A stretch of DNA of 64,000 bases from Cytophagales bacterium. GTDB taxonomy: Bacteria; Bacteroidota; Bacteroidia; Cytophagales; Thermoflexibacteraceae. The notes below the pieces were generated by a model. It was not told where the DNA came from. It ran no database searches and saw only the letters and a list, made by a program, of their open reading frames with translations. The position numbers and the translations under genes are program-made. Shown piece after piece: positions 59,384 to 64,000 of the stretch; positions within the stretch are counted from its first letter, which is position 1; each line of letters begins with the position of its first letter. Location of the stretch: the NCBI GenBank assembly GCA_013299115.1, contig JAAFKA010000023.1, positions 23,431 to 87,430 on the forward strand. The letters are read 5' to 3'.

Positions 59384-62300
59384 CTACATATTCCTCCGAT
59401 ACTGCCCACCCACCTCATACAACGCCGCAGACATTTGTCCCAAGCTACACACTTTTGCAGCCTCCATCAAACTTTCAAATAAATTTCCGTTGGCAATAGC
59501 TACTTTTTGTAAGTTGGCAAGGGCAATTTTTGCAGCACTTTCATTGCGTTTGTGGAAAGCATTTAAAGACGAAATGGCAAAATCTTTCTCCTCTTTGGTG
59601 CTGCGGATAACCTCCTGCGGAATAACTGTTGGGCTACCTTTCGGGTCAAGAAACGTATTGACACCAATTAAAGGCAAACTGCCATCGTGTTTTTGCATTT
59701 CATAATACATACTTTCCTCCTGAACTTTGCTGCGTTGATACATTCTTTCCATTGCACCCAAAACCCCACCACGTTCAGAAATACTGAGAAACTCTTTCAT
59801 CACAGCTTCCTCCACCAAATCTGTCAATTCCTCGATAATGAAAGCACCTTGAATAGGATTTTCATTTCTCGCCAAACCTAATTCATTGTTGATAATCAAC
59901 TGAATAGCTAAGGCACGTCTTACACTTTCTTCGGTTGGTGTCGTAATTGCCTCATCGTAGGCGTTGGTATGCAAGGAATTACAGTTGTCATAAATGGCAT
60001 ACAAAGCCTGTAAAGTGGTGCGAATGTCGTTAAAAGCAATTTCTTGTGCGTGTAAACTTCTGCCCGAAGTCTGGATATGATACTTCAATTTTTGACTTCT
60101 TTCATTGCCTTTGTACTTATATTTTATGGCTTTTGCCCAAATTCTGCGTGCCACTCTGCCCATAACTGCATATTCTGGGTCCATACCATTAGAGAAAAAG
60201 AACGAAAAGTTTGGTGCAAAATCGTCAATATTCATTCCTCTTGACAAATAATATTCAACAAAAGTAAAGCCATTTGACAGCGTAAAAGCTAATTGCGAAA
60301 TAGGATTTGCACCTGCTTCCGCAATGTGATAACCCGAAATAGACACCGAATAAAAATTGCGAACTTTCTCCGTAATAAAATATTGCTGCACATCTCCCAT
60401 CATTCGCAAGGCAAATTCTGTACTGAAAATACAAGTGTTTTGGGCTTGGTCTTCTTTCAAAATATCAGCTTGCACCGTACCTCGAACCGAAGATAAAGCC
60501 TTTGCTTTGATTTTTTCATACACTTCTTTTGGCAAAACTTGGTCGCCACTTACGCCCAATAATTTTAAACCCAAACCTTCGTTTCCAATAGGTAAAATTT
60601 TGTTGTAAGAAGGTCTAAGCCCCCCGCCCCCCGAAGGGGGAGTTAGCCCCCCAGCCCCCTGCAAGGGGGAGTTATTCCCCCTGTGGGGGGTTAGGGGGCT
60701 GTAAATTGCTGCAATTTTAGCCTCTACTTCTGCTTGCAAATTGTTTTCTTTGATATACATTTCGCATTGTTGGTCAATGGCTGCATTCATAAAAAATGCC
60801 AATAACATAGGTGCAGGACCATTGATAGTCATTGATACTGAGGTATTTGGGTTGCACAAATCAAAACCTGAATACAGTTTTTTAGCATCATCAACCGTTG
60901 CAATGCTTACCCCTGAATTGCCAATTTTGCCATAAATATCTGGTCTGTAATCTGGATTTTCGCCATACAAGGTTACACTATCAAAAGCTGTTGAAAGACG
61001 TTTTGCTGGCAAGCCTTGCGAAACAAAGTGAAATCTTTTGTTAGTTCTTTCGGGTCCACCTTCGCCTGCAAACATACGTGCAGGGTCTTCGCCCTCACGT
61101 TTTAGCGGAAACACGCCTGCCGTATATGGATAAAACCCTGGGGTATTTTCGGTCATAATCCACTGCAAAATATCTCCCCAATCTTGATATTTTGGCAGCG
61201 AAATTTTTGGAATACGATTGTGCGACAAAGAAATCGTGTAAAGGTCTTGCTCAATGATTTTATCACGAACCTGAAACTGATATTTGTCGGCTTTATAGAG
61301 TTTTACGGTTGCTTCCCAAGTCTGTAATTGCTGTTTGCAATCGTTGTCAAGTTGTTTTTCGAGGTTGTTATATCTTTCTATCAACTCTTTTAAATATTCG
61401 GGTTCTCCTTGAATGTATTGGACTGCCTTTACGACAAGCCCCCCGTCCCCCGAAGGGGGAGTTTTTGACGTTATTCCGTCAGTTCCCCCTTCGGGGGTTA
61501 GGGGGCTTTTGTTTGACGTTAATTCTGTTGTTACTTTTGTTTTGCCAATATCTGCCCTTAATTGTGCAATGACACCGTTTAATTGATACATTTTACGAGC
61601 AATGTCGCATTGTTTTGCAACAAATCTGTCGTATTTTTCGGCATTTTCGGCAATTTCTGCCAAATAACGCACACGACTTGGCGGTATCACATAAGATGCT
61701 GTTGCAGTTTCGGGATTATAATTTTCTAAGGTTTTTGTTCCAATAATTGCAGTAAAATTAGTAGGCAATAAATTAGTCAAATTGGTTTTTTCGACCAACT
61801 TTTCCATTAATCTCACATACAAAAGATTTGTACCTGTGTCATTAAATTGGCTGGCAATTGTACCATAAATCGGGAGTTTGTCATCGGGAGTTTCCCACAA
61901 ATTATGGTTGCGTTTGTACTGTTTTTTGACATCACGCAAAGCATCAAGACTGCCTTTTTTATCAAATTTATTAATCGCAATCATATCCGCAAAATCCAAC
62001 ATATCAATTTTTTCGAGTTGCGTAGCTGCACCATATTCCGAAGTCATCACATACAGCGAAACGTCTGAATGTTCCACAATTTCGGTATCTGACTGCCCAA
62101 TGCCCGAAGTTTCGACAATAATCAAGTCAAAACCTGCTGCCTTGCAAATATCAATACTTTCTTGTACGTACTTGCTCAACGCCAAATTTGACTGACGAGT
62201 AGCCAAACTACGCATATACACACGAGGGTTGTCGATGCTATTCATACGAATACGGTCGCCAAGCAAAGCACCGCCTGTTTTGCGTTTTGAAGGGTCAACA

Positions 62301-62542
62301 GAAACAATGGCAATGGTTTTGTCCTGAAAATCAAGCAAATAGCGGCGTACCAATTCATCAACCAACGAGGATTTTCCACTTCCGCCTGTGCCTGTGATGC
62401 CCAAAACGGGAATTTTTCGAGTGGCTATCAGCTTTTCTATTTCTGCGTGAACCGATTTTGACTGTTCGGGTTCATTTTCCGACAAGGTTATCAGTTGCCC
62501 AATCAATTGGTGGTTTTTTGGGGTTAAAAGTGTTTCGAGCAT
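59384..62542 (-). CDS. icmF: Fused acyl-CoA mutase (IcmF-like) lacking the cobalamin-binding domain
   Basis: 1052 residues. The G-protein chaperone domain comes first: Walker [10 protein letters not shown] (about 51-59), [34 protein letters not shown]. The mutase TIM barrel follows (about 470-1052: [44 protein letters not shown]). IcmF enzymes have an N-terminal B12-binding domain (D-x-H-x-x-G) before the G-domain; here the protein begins just after it. A promoter at 62571-62601 shows this is the true start. Residues about 345-369 and 614-642 come from GC-rich palindromes inserted in frame. Confidence 0.9.
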   Translation of the reverse strand: MLETLLTPKNHQLIGQLITLSENEPEQSKSVHAEIEKLIATRKIPVLGITGTGGSGKSSLVDELVRRYLLDFQDKTIAIVSVDPSKRKTGGALLGDRIRMNSIDNPRVYMRSLATRQSNLALSKYVQESIDICKAAGFDLIIVETSGIGQSDTEIVEHSDVSLYVMTSEYGAATQLEKIDMLDFADMIAINKFDKKGSLDALRDVKKQYKRNHNLWETPDDKLPIYGTIASQFNDTGTNLLYVRLMEKLVEKTNLTNLLPTNFTAIIGTKTLENYNPETATASYVIPPSRVRYLAEIAENAEKYDRFVAKQCDIARKMYQLNGVIAQLRADIGKTKVTTELTSNKSPLTPEGGTDGITSKTPPSGDGGLVVKAVQYIQGEPEYLKELIERYNNLEKQLDNDCKQQLQTWEATVKLYKADKYQFQVRDKIIEQDLYTISLSHNRIPKISLPKYQDWGDILQWIMTENTPGFYPYTAGVFPLKREGEDPARMFAGEGGPERTNKRFHFVSQGLPAKRLSTAFDSVTLYGENPDYRPDIYGKIGNSGVSIATVDDAKKLYSGFDLCNPNTSVSMTINGPAPMLLAFFMNAAIDQQCEMYIKENNLQAEVEAKIAAIYSPLTPHRGNNSPLQGAGGLTPPSGGGGLRPSYNKILPIGNEGLGLKLLGVSGDQVLPKEVYEKIKAKALSSVRGTVQADILKEDQAQNTCIFSTEFALRMMGDVQQYFITEKVRNFYSVSISGYHIAEAGANPISQLAFTLSNGFTFVEYYLSRGMNIDDFAPNFSFFFSNGMDPEYAVMGRVARRIWAKAIKYKYKGNERSQKLKYHIQTSGRSLHAQEIAFNDIRTTLQALYAIYDNCNSLHTNAYDEAITTPTEESVRRALAIQLIINNELGLARNENPIQGAFIIEELTDLVEEAVMKEFLSISERGGVLGAMERMYQRSKVQEESMYYEMQKHDGSLPLIGVNTFLDPKGSPTVIPQEVIRSTKEEKDFAISSLNAFHKRNESAAKIALANLQKVAIANGNLFESLMEAAKVCSLGQMSAALYEVGGQYRRNM
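60617..60700. repeat. GC-rich palindromic element inserted in frame in icmF (site 2)
   Basis: AAGCCCCCCGCCCCCCGAAG... with complementary G-runs, 84 bp, translated on the minus strand as [18 protein letters not shown] and more. Composition quite unlike the gene. Confidence 0.88.
61436..61508. repeat. GC-rich palindromic element inserted in frame in icmF (site 1)
   Basis: About 73 bp, AAGCCCCCCGTCCCCCGAAG... to GGGGGTTAGGGGGCTT, translated as [20 protein letters not shown]. It contains GACGTTATTCCGTC, matching GACGTAATAACGTC in the uvrA element. Confidence 0.88.
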
Positions 62543-62570
62543 ATTGGTTATGGTGGTTATTTTTATGGGG

Positions 62571-62601
62571 TAAAGATAGGGAAAAAAATAAGGGTTGCAA
62601 A
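62571..62601 (-). promoter_or_regulatory. Canonical promoter of icmF
   Basis: On the minus strand TTTG (62598-62601), exactly 19 bp, TATCTTTA (62571-62578), about 29 bp from the ATG at 62542. The -33 element overlaps the terminator hairpin of the upstream gene. Confidence 0.75.
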
Positions 62602-62624
62602 TGTTTTTTTGCAACCCTTATTTT
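62588..62624 (-). terminator. Hairpin terminator after the DUF2326 gene
   Basis: AATAAGGGTTGCAAA and TTTGCAACCCTTATT form a 15-bp stem with a T-rich loop and flanking T run on the minus strand, overlapping the stop at 62623-62625. Confidence 0.85.
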
Positions 62625-63897
62625 ATGAAAAACTCTTTTTGAAAAACATTTTATTGTCCGTATCTTCAAATTCTGCGATGATATTATGTCGCAAGTCAAA
62701 TTCATAATTACCCACTCTTAGCTTGTCCTCCTCACTAATATCTAATTCAAACTGATTTGCAGCAATAATATACTGAAAATTAGGATATTTAAGAGTTTGC
62801 TGATAAATATAGTTAAGGATTTTTACAGTCTTTGCAGGTTCTATTTCGTCATAAACTCCATCGTGAATTAGGAAACTCACAATATTGCGATTTTGGCGAA
62901 CTATATTTAAAAATACGGTCAAATCATAAGCCATTAGCTTAAAAAATTGATTACCCTTTGAGCCACTTTTTGGTACATCTACTTCAAATTTTATAGGAAC
63001 TCCTTTATCTGAGTTTGTAATTTCAAAAGCAAACCCTTTTTTATCCTCGTCAAAGAAAATAGAATTTTCCAAGACTTCATAAAACAAAGCCCTAATCTCT
63101 TTGATTGAGTTTTCACTACTTTGAATACTCTCCACAATTTGAGTTTTCACTCCTTTTAATTCGGTATCAATTTTAGAAATTTCTATTTCTAATTCCGAAA
63201 TTTTTTGTAATGTAATTTTATTTCTTTCTAATTCTGTTTTTTTTATTATTAAATCTTGATAAGTGTTTTTAAGACTATCTAATTCTTTTTTCTCGTCGAA
63301 CATTTTGTAAATAGCTCGTCTTTTTACTTCTAAATGCGAAATTTCTCCTAATAATTTATCTAATTCTGCTTTGATAGCTGTTTGTCTTTTTTGCAAAAAA
63401 CTTTTCCTATTTGTAGAAATAGCCTTTCTAAAATCAACAACTTCCGTAAGTGTTTTTTTTACAAAAACTGCTAATTCTTTATTGATTTCTTTATATATCT
63501 TTTCAACTTTTTGAATGTCAGCTTCTAAATTAATTCGGAAACTTTTTTCATAGTTATCTTTCTCTTTTAAAAGTTTGCTACGTGACAATAATTTTTCACT
63601 AATTGCATTTTCCAAACCAGCTAATTCTTTTTCTGCAAGTTCATATTTAGGCAAAAAATGATATTCCTCTGTTGCTTTTTCAAGCAAGGCTATCTCTTTC
63701 TCTAATTCAAATTGTTGAGATTTAAACTTTTGGATTGCATCATTTGTTACTGCTTTCATATCAGCAATTAAATCTTTCTTTTGAGTTTTCTTTTTGGTTA
63801 GTCTTTTTTCTACTTGCTCGTAATCAAATAATTTTGTATTATTTAAGCCTAATAAAAAGAAGTTTTTATAAAGCGCAGATTCAACTTTGAAATGCAA
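62623..63897 (-). pseudogene. DUF2326/COG5293 ATPase-like protein truncated at its 5' end
   Basis: 424 codons open from a TTG at 63897; no ATG is in frame before a stop at 63910. Long coiled coils (about 25-285) are followed by the DUF2326-type C-terminal domain (QFFKLMAYDLTVFLN, FLIHDGVYDEIEP, YIIAANQFELD), which carries the Walker B-like half. The N-terminal Walker A half is missing, replaced by the 3' end of an IS30-type transposase. Full proteins of this kind occur in three-component ABC-ATPase defence systems. The remaining gene is probably dead. Confidence 0.7.
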
Positions 63898-64000
63898 TTT
63901 TATTTTTGGTTAAATTTTGTATTGGACTGTCAAATTCTAATGTTTTTCTTGGTCTATTATTGAGTTTTCTCTGAATTTCTGCAATATTTTCAACAGAATA
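63881..64000 (-). mobile_element. 3' end of an IS30-type transposase, running off the right edge
   Basis: On the minus strand from the window edge: ENIAEIQRKLNNRPRKTLEF, DSPIQNLTKNKIAFQS, stop at 63881-63883. LNNRPRKTL is the hallmark of the IS30 transposase end. The stop lies inside the DUF2326 frame, so the junction of the two is at about 63895-63905. The rest of the element lies outside the window. Confidence 0.85.

Overview
The window looks like a chromosomal segment of a Bacteroidota member, probably of the Cytophagales type. The sequence is AT-rich, genes lack Shine-Dalgarno sites, and many starts follow the Bacteroidota promoter form TTTG-N19-TAnnTTTG (e.g. 24238-24268, 11763-11793, 62571-62601). 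The gene set fits: penicillin acylase, a regulator-propeller sensor with a SpoIIE-type phosphatase, DUF1703 ATPase-nucleases, and fused acyl-CoA mutase. I cannot name a species. There is no rRNA, no CRISPR array and no complete insertion sequence; one tRNA gene, tRNA-Gln, is present.

Housekeeping genes alternate with accessory blocks. Left block (1-4630, all minus strand): an operon of AAA ATPase, restriction enzyme, DNA methyltransferase, MNT antitoxin and HEPN toxin. It is followed by a second, decayed copy of the same operon (3494-4630) carrying three internal deletions. After an ABC-2 permease and an outer-membrane protein comes tRNA-Gln (7133-7205) with a strong terminator. Immediately downstream lies a compact four-gene operon (7286-11554): a C5-cytosine methyltransferase, a protein with two GHKL ATPase domains (the second histidine-kinase-like), a receiver-like protein with a frameshift, and a CHAT/caspase-like protease. 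I consider this the best candidate for an undescribed defence or signalling system. A fused toxin-antitoxin remnant follows it.

The stretch 12.6-46.3 kb is mostly core: PolB-like exonuclease, DnaJ-domain protein, RND membrane fusion protein, RfbF and a Wzt-type ATPase, UvrA, MlaE, a bestrophin-like protein, lipoproteins, a response regulator, penicillin acylase, three tandem AAA-ATPase/PD-(D/E)XK paralogues, PcrA/UvrD helicase, a HEPN/unknown/SecB-like trio resembling a toxin-antitoxin-chaperone locus, a rhomboid that has lost its catalytic histidine, NuoK, a propeller sensor with SpoIIE phosphatase and STAS-like protein, an esterase and a SprT-like protein. Several small palindromic or MITE-like repeat families lie between these genes, and GC-rich palindromes are inserted in frame inside uvrA and icmF.

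From 46.4 to 49.6 kb four toxin-antitoxin pairs stand in a row, each preceded by a copy of one ~50-100 bp repeat that ends in a TAnnTTTG promoter. Two of the three PIN toxins are broken. From 49.6 to 59.4 kb is an accessory region in which partial copies of the 3' end of icmF recur. It holds a frameshifted MuF-C-like gene, lipoproteins, two large proteins of unknown function that may be distantly related, a radical SAM/SPASM enzyme, two tiny peptide genes, a zinc-ribbon protein, and a REP-associated tyrosine transposase surrounded by its palindromic REPs, two of which lie inside its own reading frame. The window closes with icmF, which lacks the cobalamin-binding domain although its own promoter sits just upstream, a DUF2326 protein truncated at its 5' end, and the 3' end of an IS30-type transposase.
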